This document shows positions 10,040 to 24,177 of a DNA stretch of 64,000 nucleotides, in pieces (position 1 is the stretch's first letter; the number at the start of each line of letters is the position of its first letter). Made by a program: the position numbers and the translations under genes. A model generated the notes under the pieces. The model did not search any database. It was not told where the DNA came from and saw nothing but the letters and a program-made list of their open reading frames with translations. The stretch lies in NCBI GenBank assembly GCA_027886175.1, contig JAJNNQ010000011.1, forward strand, positions 5,394,001 to 5,458,000, written 5' to 3'. This DNA is from Phylloscopus collybita (lineage: Eukaryota > Chordata > Aves > Passeriformes > Phylloscopidae).

Positions 10040-11403
10040 TCACTGCCCTGATGATGTCACAGCAGTGACACCACTGATCTCCAGCAGCCTCGGGATGTCC
10101 TCTTTGGCTCTTTGGCACAGCTCGGCCACCGTGCGGCCACGGGGGCCACCAGGGCCACCGGAGCCACCATAGGGACTGGAGAGGAGGAAGTCGATTTCCC
10201 CAAGTGCCACCAGCAGGTGATCCCGGGTCAGGCGGGCGCTGGCCTCCCACAGCTGCTCAGACTCGGCCACCTCGACCATGAAGTCCTTGAGGTCATCGGG
10301 GGACGCCTCCTCTGTCCCCCCCTTCCAGGTGTCCTCAATGTCCCAGAGCTGGTCGTACAGCTCCCAGGAGAACTCCCAGGCTTCTGCACAGGCATTTGCC
10401 AAGCGCCCCAGCAGCTCCAGGGCCTTCTCCACTCGCAGTCCCCTCAAGGTGGCCGGCCCCACCTGCCTGGTGGCCACAGCAGCCTCTTCCCTGGCCTTGG
10501 TGGCCACTGCCACGGGGACATCGTGTGCGGCCACCACTGAGGCGAGGGCCACCGACGGCTGCGGGGCCATGGCCACCAGGCTGTCCCCGGCTGTCCCTGA
10601 GCAGGGGGGGGTCTTGTCCCTCAGGTCCCCGGCCAGGCTGGTGGCGGTGGCCTCGGCAGTGTCCTCGTCGGTGTCCTCATCGGTGTCCTCGTCGTCGGTG
10701 TCCTTGTCCTCCCAGGTGTCGAGGATCACCTCTGCCTCACAGCCCAGCTGGCGCCACTTATCCTGGAGCACACCCATCGACTCCCGCCAGGCTCTGCCCG
10801 CAGCTCTCACATCGGCCCAGGTGGCCCCCGGGGTGTCCCTGAGGGTGGCCAGGGCCTGGCTCAGGGGGGTGACACCACGCTGGCCCAGGCAGGTGATGTC
10901 ACCGTGGTCCAGGGCGTCCCGGAGGCTCCAGATGAATTCCCTCAGGTCTGTGTGCAGGGACTCTGGGTACAGGAGCGGCCAGGAGCTCTTTCGTGGTGCG
11001 GTCACGGTGGCTGCCAGCTCGCCCAGGGTGGCCACCACGTCCACCTGTGCCTCCAGCACCTGGGGAGGGGACAGGGGAGGTGGCGGGGACCTCGTGGCAC
11101 TTGTGGCCTCCTGGGGTGGCCCCTGTGCCCTCCGGGGTCCCCTTTATCCCCTCCCTGGAGAGCTCAGCTGTCCCTTCTGTCCCTTTGTCACCTCCTTGTC
11201 CCCCCTGCCAACCCCGCTGTCCCCTCCCGCTGTCCCCGCCTCACCGCCACCCTCGGTCCCCTCCACCCCTCTGTCACCTCCCCGCTTTCTCCCACGCCTT
11301 CCTGTCCCCTTTGTGACCCCCTGTCCCCTCTGCCACCCCCCGTGTCCCCCCTGTCCCCTTCCGCCCCCTCGCGCCGGGATTGTCACACCTCGTGGGGCCA
11401 CAT
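10040..11403 (-). CDS. Unrecognised two-exon gene B, tandem paralogue of gene A (~344 aa)
   Basis: Exon 1 is 11389-11403, coding MWPHE, donor GAG|GTGTGA. Exon 2 is 10040-11059, acceptor CTCCCCAG, 339 codons to TGA. It matches gene A at the N-terminus (EVLxAQVxVVATLGxLAATV), at GATWA in the middle, and over the last ~60 residues (EASARL, LLSSP, GSGGPGGP, CQRA, EDIPRLL), then carries a short extension. The extra length is mainly an insert of about 90 residues with an acidic DTDEDTDED run (coding ~10650-10705) and an Ala/Val-rich stretch. No signal peptide, membrane span or known domain is seen. The 2.3-kb spacing and same strand indicate tandem duplication. The donor context (GTGTGA) is weaker than gene A's. 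Confidence 0.58.
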
Positions 11404-12165
11404 GACCGCTGGGGACACTCCGGGGACCCTCCGGGGGCGAACAGGACCCGGTGACAGTGGCAGACACGCGCGGATGTGGCGCGGCCGGGAGGAAACAGGA
11501 AGAGGAAACAGAGGTGGCTCCACTCCCCCCACGCCCGCGGGGCCCCCAGGGCATCCCCGATGTCCCCCTGAGTGTCCCCAGTGTCCCAAACTGTCCCCAA
11601 TGTCCCCTCGAGTGTCCCCAACGGGACCCTGATGTTCCCCCCATGTCCCCAACAAGGCCTGAGTGCCGCCCCCCCCGATGTCCTGTTGGGGACACTGAGG
11701 ACACACTGGGGTCCTCTTGCGGACACTGCGGGGACATCGAGGTGTTATAAATGCACATTATAAAGTTGGCTTTTCACAAGTATTAAAATGAATGCCAGAT
11801 GTATAATGCAGAAAGTCCTGCTGTATTTCCTTTCTAACATCTTAGAAATGTGATGAATGTGTACTTTCTTTTTGAGATGTAAAAAACCTTTTTGTAAAAC
11901 CAGTCAAACCAGTTGACTGAAGAACTGAATCAAACCCTCACCAGGAAGATAAGGGGAGAGGATCTTCCTGCATTCCTGAGCTAACCAGATCAAGATAGCA
12001 ATGAACCAAAAGCTACAAGAAGGAATTTATTGATCTCCTGGTATCAGAAGAATAAGACATGAAATGACTACCAGACACCAACAAGAACTTTATCTAATAA
12101 AATGTGAATTTGGAAAAATGAGACAAGGTTTAGAGGAAGGGGGGGCCAATAACCAAGGGAACATC
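11404..12165. other. 5' flank of gene B and spacer
   Basis: 11490-11515 carries GGAAACAGGAAGAGGAAAC, which resembles clustered ETS/IRF half-sites about 90-110 bp upstream of the gene B start. 11550-11740 is a degenerate TGTCCCCA repeat. 11760-12165 is AT-rich with no feature recognised. Confidence 0.35.
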
Positions 12166-12645
12166 TGAACTCAAAACAATGTTTGAAAAATGCATATGTA
12201 CAAGGTTAATCCTTAAAAGCAAGGAATCTGAAGGAGTGCCTGTGCTTGTGGAGTCTCCTGTACCCCTCCCAGGTGTGGCAGGGGCTTTCTCCCCCATGGT
12301 TCCCTGCAGACATTGTGTGGTCTTCTCCCTGGGTTTCTCAAGCCCATCACCCCTGCCCATGGTATCCCCTTTCCCTATTTCCCCATTGGCTGTGGGGGCC
12401 TGGTGTCCAGTTTGTGTCTCCCTATGGTCAATTGCCCCCTGCCCTGCCCCCTGTACCACCCACAAACCTCAGACACTACATAACTGAGAAAAACCACACA
12501 ATCAACTTCTTCATCCTCACCCCCTCCCTGGTTCGGGATGGGGGGGAAAAAATGGATTGTAGAGCTTAATAAAGAGACTTGCCTTGTTTGCTTCCCTGCC
12601 AGCGGGTGAACCTCCCTGGACAGGATGATCACTGCAGCCACACGT
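12166..12645 (+). mobile_element. Putative LTR
   Basis: Pyrimidine-rich body followed by an AATAAAG signal near 12569 and a short 'gacttgccttgtttgcttccc' U5-like end. It abuts the 3' end of the ZNF1 duplication block. No second copy fixes its ends. Confidence 0.35.
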
Positions 12646-12938
12646 GCTGCTACAGAAAGTCAACAAATCTCCTCTCCCCAAGGAATTCCCAGTGTCTGTC
12701 TGTGTCCCGATGGATGTTCCTGCCCCTGCGTTCATCCAGGTGCCCACGGGGAGACAGGAAGATGTGGAGCACCCCCAGCCAGGTGTCTTCCCAACAGGGA
12801 TCACCAGGGCCACAGATCACCAAGGCTCTGCCCAACAGGGGTCACTGGGGATCATCCAACGCCGATCCTCCCACGGGGGATGGAGCTGGAGCAGCGCACG
12901 AAGCTCTTCCCGCTCTCAGGGCACTCCCAGGGCTTCCC

Positions 12939-13856
<918 letters not shown>

Positions 13857-15058
13857 TCAGGAAATCATTGGGCACCTTTTGTCTGTAAGAATCTCCAAAA
13901 CACCAAGATTCAGCCAAAAAATCCTACAAACATCCAGCACAAATCAAAAACTCCGCAAACATCCAGACTCATACAAAACGTCTTCTAAAACATAAAGATT
14001 CAATCCCTTGCAAAAACCCAAAGCACCAACATTTAGCCCAATAAAGCTCAGAAACACCAAGACTTACTCCAATGAAAATCCTGGATCCCCCTCCCCGGTC
14101 ACCTGCTGCATGTGGGGGGCAACGCTCCCGGGGCTGGGGGAGGCTGCAGATCCAGGGAGGGGTGGAACCTTGTGCTGCCTCCTCTTCCTGCTCCTCCGCC
14201 TCCTCCTGTGTCCCTACTCTTCCTCACACTCCTCTTCCTCCTACTGTTCCTCCTTCTCCTGCACAATCCCACCTTCTCCTCCCACGTGCATCCTTTGACC
14301 ATTTTGTTCTTCATCCCTGCTTCTCCTTCCCTTCTCCTCCTGCCCCCAGGATTGACTGGGGACCCGAGAGTGTCCAGGAGACAGACGAGTGACAGATCAG
14401 GGGGGTCTGGGAAGAGTCAGCAGGGAGAGAGCACTGAAAATCTCATCAGGGAAGACACTGGGATCTTCAGGGAGTAACCATGGCAGGGCACCCATGCAGG
14501 GTGGAAAAGGGAAAGCCAGGAAAGTGTCTCAGCAAAAGACATGATGAACCCAAAATATCTCATCCATGGCTGTCTCCCCACCATGTTTCCGTCCCTGTCA
14601 TTGTCCTCACATCCCCATCTGTGCCTGTGTCCCCCTGTGTCCCCCTGAATGGCCACATCCCCCTCCATGTCCATGTGCCCCCATGTCAGTCTCCATATCT
14701 GTGTCCATCCAAGTGTCCTTTGGGAGAATGTTGAGGAAGTTTGCACATTCTCCCAGAGCTAATTAAGGACATGGACACCCAGGGGGGCAATTAGGGAAGT
14801 CAAGAAGGGATTTGGACAACAGGGGATGGATGGTGTTGGTGTGCTGGGAAGGGAAAGGGTGAAGGGCAGTGTGCAGGAATATGGTGAAGGCAAGAAGCAG
14901 CAGCAGGAATCGCTGTGGGAAGAAAAAGGATGATGGAAAAGAGGAAGAAGATGGGAAATGTGGATTCCACCTACAAGGATCGAGATTTTCCTTGAATTAC
15001 TTTGTTTGGGGCGCTGCAGAAATGAATGGTTTTGCAGAAAGCTCAGCAGCTGTCAGAG

Positions 15059-15383
15059 GATGAGCACCCACAGGCACTCAGGGGGGCTGCAGGAGGGGCA
15101 GAAGAAGCCCCTGCAGCACTTGGTCACAAAGGCACAGCAGGGGAAGAAGGCAAGAAGGGAGGAGGAAAAGGCCAAGGGGAAGGCAAAGGCCATGGCAGAG
15201 TTTCTACAGCCCCTGAGGGATCAAGCCCAGGGCCCAAGGGGGCCCCAGCACCCAGGGCACCGGCTCGGCCACAAGGACCTGGCAGAGGCATTGCCCTCCT
15301 GGGCAGGGGAGAGCCCACCCAAACAGCCCCTGGCAAGGAATCAGGCTGCCAGCTGCAGGCCACAAGGACACTGCAAGCAGTAA
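15059..15383 (+). other. Open frame antisense in ZNF1 intron (~108 aa)
   Basis: Starts MSTHRHSGGLQ, is Lys/Glu/Ala-rich (KKARREEEKAKGKAKAM) then Pro/Gly-rich. The same frame is open at 47744-48068 with an in-frame 3-bp insertion, and on the minus strand near 30780-31110. An overlapping +1 frame is open over 15026-15544. All copies lie antisense to a ZNF gene. The duplications are recent, so openness alone is weak evidence of coding. Confidence 0.25.
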
Positions 15384-15849
15384 ATTGTTTACAAGAAGAC
15401 CTCCAAAGAAGAACCAAGCAGACAGATCCAGCTCCTGAGTCTGGCCCACCAACCCACTCAATCCAAGAACACAACATTTCACCGTGGGATGGGATCAGAT
15501 TATCCATGAGCAGGAGGAGGAGCACAGAGTGGAAAATTAAATGACTCAAGATGCTGCTGGCAAAGAGATGACAACGGGAAAGTGGTGTAACAGAGAACAA
15601 AGGAAATAAGAAAGCAGCTCATGTTCTGGCCCAAACGTGGAAAGGATGGGAATGGGACACGGTTTCGGGGTTCCCTGGCACAACAGGGGTTAAACGAATG
15701 CTCTTCCTCCTCTTCTGTGCTACAGCAACTCTCATCTTTGGGCCATGCAGGACACCTTGCTGAGTGCAGCTCATTCAGCAGCTGAGCAAGGGGATGCAGA
15801 TGGCAGCCAGGCCTCCTGAGCCACAAAGGGCTACAAAAGGACAGGGAAT

Positions 15850-16440
15850 TGTTGAAAATGACCCCAGAATATTGGCTTTCACATTTGTGTGCTGGTCTTT
15901 ATCTGTGGTTATTGATTGTAAGCACAGTGCAGTTTAGAATCCCTTTGAGCTGCTTGCTCATTTAACCTCATTGCTCATTTGAAGTCTGCACCGTGTAACT
16001 CATGGAAGCAGCAGTGTGATGAGTATTTGATGTTGATGTAGACACCTGACAGCTTCTAGAACTGATCATGGGATGAATGTATTGTACTGTAGGCCTTGGA
16101 AAAATAGAAAATGGTCCAATACTTGTGTGTAACCCAGAGAACTGTATAAAGCAATCAGGTTGTTTCCCAGAGCTGCTGACTGACCTCTCCAAGGGATGAG
16201 ATAAGGGCCACACAAACCAGAGCAGCAGAGAAGAAGGAGAGAAGAGTTTGTGAACTGTTCGCTCTCTGGGAAGTGGGAAACAACAGGATGAGGCCACAAG
16301 AAGAAATAAAGAGATTGACCTGATCTGCAGGATGTGATGCAGAGAAGCCAGAGCAGAAAACCAAAATAAAGTTTCTATAACATCAAAAGTTGCCAAGAAT
16401 GTTTGAACAGTGCAATAAACTCATGAATATGTATGTGCCT
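15850..16440 (+). mobile_element. Putative solo LTR in ZNF1 intron
   Basis: Begins near TGTTGAAAATGACCCC and has a TATA-like 'ctgtataaagc' at ~16143 and AATAAAG near 16304. The same segment occurs in the ZNF5 intron (48535-49140), so insertion predates that duplication. Ends are uncertain. Confidence 0.4.
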
Positions 16441-17344
16441 CAGTAAAGGAACAGCACAGAGACGAGGCTGCCTTAATGTGCAGGGTGTTCCTTGGCTGAT
16501 GGGCAGGAACACGCCAGCGCTGGACATTGTCCCAATTTTTTCCTTTATTCGATTTTGGAAAATATTCTAAGACTGAGTTTTCATTTTTCTCAAAATTGAG
16601 GTCACTGACAATAATCCCAAACCCAAAGAGGAACCAGGAAGAATAAACAGAGTCAATGAGTGAATCTGCTTGGAGATTGGGCTGGGGACTTGGAGATAAG
16701 GCACAAAGGAGAGAAACTCACCAGTTTCAGAAAATGTTACTCATTGACACGGACTGCTGCTCAGCCAAGGTCCTGCTGAATTCCTGAACACGGAGAAGAA
16801 GAACAAAGCCTGAACAGAGCCAGGAATATCGGATGTTATACAAAAGGGGGGTGCATATTAACGAGGACATGCAGCAATAGGATCTGGAAGGCTGAACTTT
16901 CCAAGCACCTTCGCCACTGGGGAAAAGGGAGAGGGAGATGCAGAAGGGAAAATCAGGATAAAAAGGAGGCTGCGAACTACAACAATTGGAGAGACCGCAT
17001 GGCAAATGCCGCATGGCCTCTCCCTTTGTTCATGAATAAAGTCACTTTTACAGGACTCCTCTGGGTCCTTCGGGCACAGAAACCTCTGGCTATGCCAATT
17101 TTCCCACTCAGGCCCGGGGACAGCGCAGCCGCCTCCGTCCTACCCACAGGAACCGGGACGAGCCAGCGCTGCTCCGGCCCCGGCTCCTGCCCAGGCACCC
17201 GCGGGAAGGAGACCGCGGGCAGCCGCTCCCGCAGCGCCCTCAGGGCACGGGGAACACGGCGCGGACACGGCACAACCCAGCCACAGCCAGAGCCCCCTGC
17301 CGCCCCCTCCGCCCGCAGCCAGCCCCGAGCCCCGGCACAACCCA

Positions 17345-17620
17345 GCGCGGCTCCCACCTGCGCCGGGGCCGCCTCCGAGCTCCGCCGCCGCCTCCGCACA
17401 CAGGATCTGAAAATGGCGCCTCTGAAAAGCCAGGACCGCGCTCTGCCCGCTTCTCCCGCTCTGCCCAATCACCGTGCAGCGAGAGCCAGGAGTGACGGCA
17501 CCATTAGCCAATGGCAGCGAGCCATGGGCGGGCTCTGCACACGGCCCCGCCCCGCCCCGCGCTCTCAGGCCCCGCCCCCGGGCTGTCTGAGGGCAAAGCC
17601 GCAGATGAGGAACAGCCCTG
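17345..17620. promoter_or_regulatory. Divergent GC-rich promoter between ZNF1 and ZNF2
   Basis: A non-coding exon 1 of ZNF1 on the minus strand ends at 17358 with donor GGCGCAG|GTGGGAG. Upstream of it are a YY1-like 'aaaatggcgcc' (17411-17421), two CCAAT boxes (near 17466 and 17507) and GC boxes. ZNF2 lies in the opposite direction, so the block probably serves both. Near-identical blocks occur at 26.5-26.8 and 50.0-50.3 kb; a shorter one is at 52.9-53.1 kb. Confidence 0.55.
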
Positions 17621-18229
17621 GGACGGGCCCGGGCCCGAGGCGGGATGGAGCTGAAAACACAAACAAAGTTCTCCGCACCTCCCGCACCGCCTTGCCCAGC
17701 CCTGCCTGCTGGGTGCCTCCGACTCAGCGGGAAGCCCTGAAGCCTCACTTCTCCTACCCCCTACCTAGGAGCTTCAGTTCGTCACTTTGATTTCCCCGAA
17801 AAAGGGAAAAATGCCCCACAGTCCTGTCTATGAATGGAAGAGGGGAGCGATTTCTGGCAGAAAACTCCAACATTTCAGAGCTCGACAATGAGAAGTAAAT
17901 GAAGACCCTTAAAATCAGGCTCCCCTGACGCCTCCCTCCTTCCAGCTCCACCTCCTCCCCCGGCAGAGCAGGGAGACAGGGAATGGGGCCATGGTCAGTT
18001 CGTGCCCCGGGGCTTTTCCGGCTGCTCAGGGACAGGAGCTGTTCCCCTGCTGCACCCTGGGCTCCCTCCCACAGCAGAGTTCTCCAGGAACTCCCAGTGA
18101 GAGCGATTCTGGGAGGGAAAGCGCTCCCAGGTCCTTCCCGCTGCTCCCAGGATCGCTCCCGGTGCCGCGCGGGGCGGGGCCGCTTTGGGACCCCCCCGGG
18201 GCAGAGCGCGGCTGCTTTTGGGTGTCGGC

Positions 18230-18386
18230 ACCGCCCGGGCCGGGCTGGGAGCGGAGGAGGAGCGGGAGGAAGAGGAGGGACAGAGGAGGAAGAGGAGGAG
18301 CAGCAACACCACGCGGTTTTCCCGCCCGCCCGCTCCGGCCGCAGCTCCCCCGGCTCCGGCAGCATCGCGCACCCGGGAACCCGCAG
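18230..18386 (+). other. Non-coding first exon of ZNF2 in a CpG-rich stretch
   Basis: GC-rich sequence with a purine run ends at donor CCCGCAG|GTGAGCG (18386/18387). The inverted partner in ZNF3 ends at 25738. The 5' limit is not determinable. No open frame from an ATG crosses the donor. Confidence 0.5.
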
Positions 18387-18685
18387 GTGAGCGGGGAGAG
18401 GGAGCTCGCCCCAAATCCATCGGGGGGGGGGGCTCTGAGAGGGTTTTTTTTTTCGGGGCAGGGGATGTTTGGCTCTTGCAGGACTCCAAAGCCGAGGCGG
18501 AGATGCCCCTGGAGGGATCTTGCGGGGTCCCAGGTGGCGATGGCCCGGTCCTGGCGGGCAGAGCCTGGAGATGAGCGGGGTCCGGGACTCCGAGGCTGAA
18601 AGGGGCGCTGACTTCTGCAGCTGCGCTTGGGCAGCGGGACCAGCAAACCCAACGCGCTCAGCCCTTGTTTTCCCACCCAAACCAG

Positions 18686-20187
<1,502 letters not shown>

Positions 20188-20562
20188 GGGAAGCCCTGGG
20201 AATGCCCTGAGAACGGGAAGAGCTTCGTGCGCTGCTCCAGCTCCATCCCCCGTGGGAGGATCGGCGTTGGGTGTCACGGAAGGCATCCTGGTGCCAGCAT
20301 CCCAACAGCTGTGGTGACATTGTCCCCTGATGAGCATCCTGGTGCCATCGTGTCCCCTCCCTCTGGATGTCTCCAGCGCCTGCCGTGCCTCCCTCACCCC
20401 TCTGTGTGTGCCTGTCCTGCCTGCTGTGTCCCGGTCCCTCCTGTGTGTCCCTGTCCCCTTTGTCCCTGTCCCTTGCCCCCGGTCGGGCCACAGTCCCTGA
20501 GGTCCCAGGCCCTGTACCACAAGGTGCCCCGTGTCCCACAGGGTGTCCCCCTGTCCCTCAGG

Positions 20563-21391
20563 ATGTTCCCATGGCTGCTCCTGACGCTGAGCATCTTCAC
20601 CTGTCCTGTCACAGGTAGGGACATCCCACGACACCCTGTGACACTCCATGACATCCAATGACACCCTTAGTCCTTTGATTTTGGCTCCTTCCTCTCCCCA
20701 TTTTGGCTCCTTTCCCCCTGATTTGGGTCCCTTTGCCCTATTGTGCATCTTTTCCCTCTTTTCCCATCCTTTCCTCCAATTTTGGGTGCCCTCCCCTTGA
20801 CTTTGACACATTTTTGGGTGCATCCCTCCTCCTCCAACCCTCACTCACCAGCCCCTGTCCCCACAGGCGTGTCCCCAACTGTGTCCCCAACTGTCCCCAT
20901 GTACCACATGGACTCAGTGCCCACCATCCTGGATGCCCTTGAGTCCTCAACCCAGGACTGTGGATCTCCTCTTCCAGGAGATCCAGAGCTGGTCTGGCTT
21001 CCTGGGGACATTGGTTGCACTAGGGCTCAGGGTGGGTGGCCTGGTGGTGTTGGTGGGAAGGGGTTTGGGGTCATCTTGGGACTGACCATGGGTCTTGTCC
21101 ACTCTGCAGTGAGGAGCAGCCCCAGCTGGGGAGCCTGAGATGGAAGGGGGCAGGAGAGGTTGGATTCTGAGCCAGATGGACACCAGAGCCATGGATCCCC
21201 CTCTGGCTGGACACTGGTCCAGATGGGCACCAGAGGCACGGATCCCAGCTGAACTCTGGTCTGGATAGCCCCTGGCCCTGCAGCCCCCCAGCCTGGCCAG
21301 CCCCCAGCCCAGATGGCCACCAATCTGGCAACACCCCAGCCCACCCTACTGGCCCACCAGCTCATCCCAACCCCAAAACCCCCAAAATAAA
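20563..21391 (+). CDS. Possible small secreted-protein gene (two exons, poly(A) signal)
   Basis: 20563-20614 codes MFPWLLLTLSIFTCPVT and ends at donor CACAG|GTAGGG in phase 1, like many signal-peptide exons. A candidate second exon starts after CCCCACAG at 20867 and is open in phase to TGA at 21138 (TVPMYHMDSVPTILDALESS early on). AATAAA lies at 21386. The signal-like start, phase, splice sites and poly(A) signal agree, but I recognise no domain and see no paralogue. The region after 20950 is Gly/Leu-rich and could be a degraded membrane exon. Low confidence. Confidence 0.3.
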
Positions 21392-22919
21392 CCCAATTCC
21401 AGAACATCGCCTCCAGGTGATCCCTGCAGAGTGAGGGGAAAACTGAGGCACGGGCTGGGGGTGTCTGGGGTGACAGGAGAGGACTTCATGACCCACCCTG
21501 GAGACCCCCAAACAAGCACCCACTCCCCAAATTGTCACTGCAGCATCCCAGGACCCCCAGCTGTCACATCCAGGGGGCTCCAGGAGCCACCATGACCCCG
21601 CAGTCCCTGCCAGGGGTGACCCGCGGTGTCTCCCCGGTGTCACTGGGGCGTCCCCAGTGGGAGAAGTGACATCACCTCCTGGAGGAGGAGGAGGAGGAGA
21701 GGTGAGGGTGTGACTCAAACTCCTGCCTGCTCACATTGGGAATCCCCTACAGGAACCAGGGCCGAGTGTGGGTGCAGCAGCGGAGGTACCTTGGGTGACT
21801 GGGGGTGGGGACACAGGGACAGTCCCCAAAGTCCCCAGAGTCCCCTGGGGGGATGTGGCGTGCAGGGGGTGCAAGGTAGCAGAGCATCCTCAGTGGGATG
21901 TGGGGGGGTTGGAGTCGTGGGGGTGACCCCAAAAATGTTGTCACTGCCTCGCTTTGGGGCACTGGTGACAAGTTGGGTTAGTGCAGACACAACCTCCACA
22001 TTCAGGCTGGGAATACTTACAGGGTCTCCCACCTCTTAATTTGACTGATCCTGAAATAACTTGGGAATATGGAAACAGCAAGTGCAGAGAGAATATGGGA
22101 TGGGGATTTGTAGGAAAGCACCCCAAACCTGAGGAAGCGTTTCCCATAGGGGAAAGGTTTGACTCACACCTTGAATTGCTTATAAGGTAAAGGACCGAGA
22201 AACTGCTTTGCTGTCCTGACACTACTTGGATCAATGCCAAGACAAGCACCTGTTGGACTTTGTTGCTGTTCTTCAACTCCTGTACCTCTTTCTATCAGCA
22301 GTTTGCCAGTGGAGCACTCTTTGATCGTTAAGTAGATAAGAGAGAGAACAAAGGGGCTTGGGGCATTTTCGAGGTGTTGCAGCAGGTGGATGGGACCTGT
22401 CCCTATCCTGAGCTTGGCTTTGTTCTTTCTTCTGTATTACTTTATTTCTTTCATTAAACCTTTTTGATTTTTCAAGCCATACTCAACCATGCTGTCTCGC
22501 TAATGGATTTAAGCCATTTCTCTGCAAGGGCTGGACCCTCAGAGGTCCTGGGAACCCCACCAGGGATCAGTGTTCCAAAGCGTTGCAGTGAAACACATCG
22601 GGGGCTGCCAGCTCTGCAGCTGGGCCTCCCCTGGGCTGCTGCGGCCCAGGGCCCAAAGGCTGGAGCTGCAGCCTTGCTCCTGTCTCAGGAACAGGAGCCT
22701 CCTGCAGGCCCGTGTCCCCTCCATGTCCCCGGCAGGAGGGAGGGCTCTGAGGCACAGGGGGTGCTGGCAGGAGGGGCTGCTCTGGCCAGCTGGGGGCCTC
22801 TGAGAAATGCCCAAAGCCTTGTGCTCTCTGCAGCTGGCCAAGGAGAGCAGCAGGGCTGAAGGGTTCGTGTGCCACAGCCAGCCCGAGCTGGGGAGCCCTC
22901 AGGGCCCCGTGTGAGAGGC
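21392..22919. other. Intergenic, retroelement-like, no gene recognised
   Basis: Contains a 70-codon open frame at 21981-22190 of no known family and an ATTAAA-type signal near 22453 in T-rich DNA, suggesting decayed LTR sequence. 22500-22900 is GC-rich and unique in the window. Confidence 0.35.
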
Positions 22920-23660
22920 GGCCCTGGGGAATGGCACCGGGAATGGGGACAGGGAATGGGAATGGGACAGGAAATATGAGACAGGGACTGGGAATAGAAC
23001 TGGGAATGGGGACAAGGACCAAGGATTGGACCAGGAATACTGGACTGGGACTAGGAATGGAGAGAGGGATCAGGAATGAGGACAGGGATTGGGAATGGGG
23101 ACGAGGTCCAGGAATGGGATGAGGAATATTAACAGGGACCGGGAATGGGACCGCAAATGGGGACAGAGATTGGGAATATGGACAGGGACCAGGAATGGGA
23201 CTGGAAATATGAGACAGGAACTTGGAATGATACATAGAATAGGGACAGAGACCAAAATTGGGCCCAGGAGTACTGGACTGGGAATGGGACAGGGAATACG
23301 GGACAGGGACCAGGAATGGGACCGGGAACACATGAGTATTCCCGGGAATACGGTAATACAGGAATATGGGAAGGCGGAAGGGAATATGGAAACAGGACAG
23401 AGAACATGGAAACAGAAACCGGGAAGAGAATATGGGAGATGGATTAGGAAGATGGGACCAGGATTGGAAACAGGAATATGGGAAGGGGATGGGGAATACT
23501 GCAATGGAAATGTGGGAGCTGCAGTGGGACCAAGAATACAAGAATGGGAACAGGGTAGGGAATATGGGACTGGGAATATGGGAACATCAAGCAGAGAATA
23601 CTGGATAGGGACAGGGAAGGAGACCGGGAATGGGATGTAGACTGGAATGGGAGCAGGACA
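22920..23660. repeat. GGGAATGGGAC-type minisatellite (~740 bp)
   Basis: Irregular array of GGGAATGGGAC(A)GGGAA and GGGAATATGGGA units. Long opposite-strand open readings (Pro/Ser/Phe-rich) come from the repeat. Confidence 0.85.
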
Positions 23661-24177
23661 GGACTGTGAGTGGAATGACAGAGGAACGGGTGGTGGGCAG
23701 GGGTGGTGACAGCAGGGACAGCAGGATCCTGGACAGTAGACACTGGGAACTGGAACAGGGGGACATGGGGACAGTTGTGAGGCAGGAGGTCCTTGATCAG
23801 CTGCCCAAGAACTCAGCCAGTGTCTCCCAGCACAGCTGGAGCTGCTCAGCCTGGGGAGCCCAAAGCCCTGAGCAACCCCCAAGTCCCTGCCAGGAACCCT
23901 CAAGTCCCTCATACCCAGCATCCCCCACATCCCCTGCAAGATCCGCTCATGTCCCCATCCATGTCTTTGTTTAAAATCTTTATTTTTACCTTGGTTTTGG
24001 GAGTTTTGAAAGAATAAAGAGAAATGAAAGGAAAATCCTGGCAAAGGGAACCAGGAGGCTGTGGAGTGACCAACCAGGTGTTCCTGGGGATCAGCCAGCA
24101 CTGATCCTTCCATGGGAGATGGAGCTGGAGGAACGCACGAAGCTCTTTATGCACTCAGGACACTCCCAGGGCTTCCC
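23661..24177. other. 3' flank of ZNF3
   Basis: Shares sequence with the 3' flank of ZNF5 (44560-45040), for example around 'cccagcatcccccaca', so the two flanks were duplicated with their genes. On the minus strand AATAAA-type signals occur near 24013. No gene. Confidence 0.45.

Noticed and set aside
17420..17520. Class II-like X-Y module in the ZNF promoters
   Set aside because: A CGTCA motif and ATTGG are present, but there is no RFX (GCAAC) X1 site and the spacing is 28 bp, not ~23. Ordinary CCAAT promoter.
22567..24113. Long Ser/Pro/Phe-rich frames on the minus strand (324 and 347 codons)
   Set aside because: Encoded by the GGGAATGGGAC minisatellite. Repetitive and without a domain.
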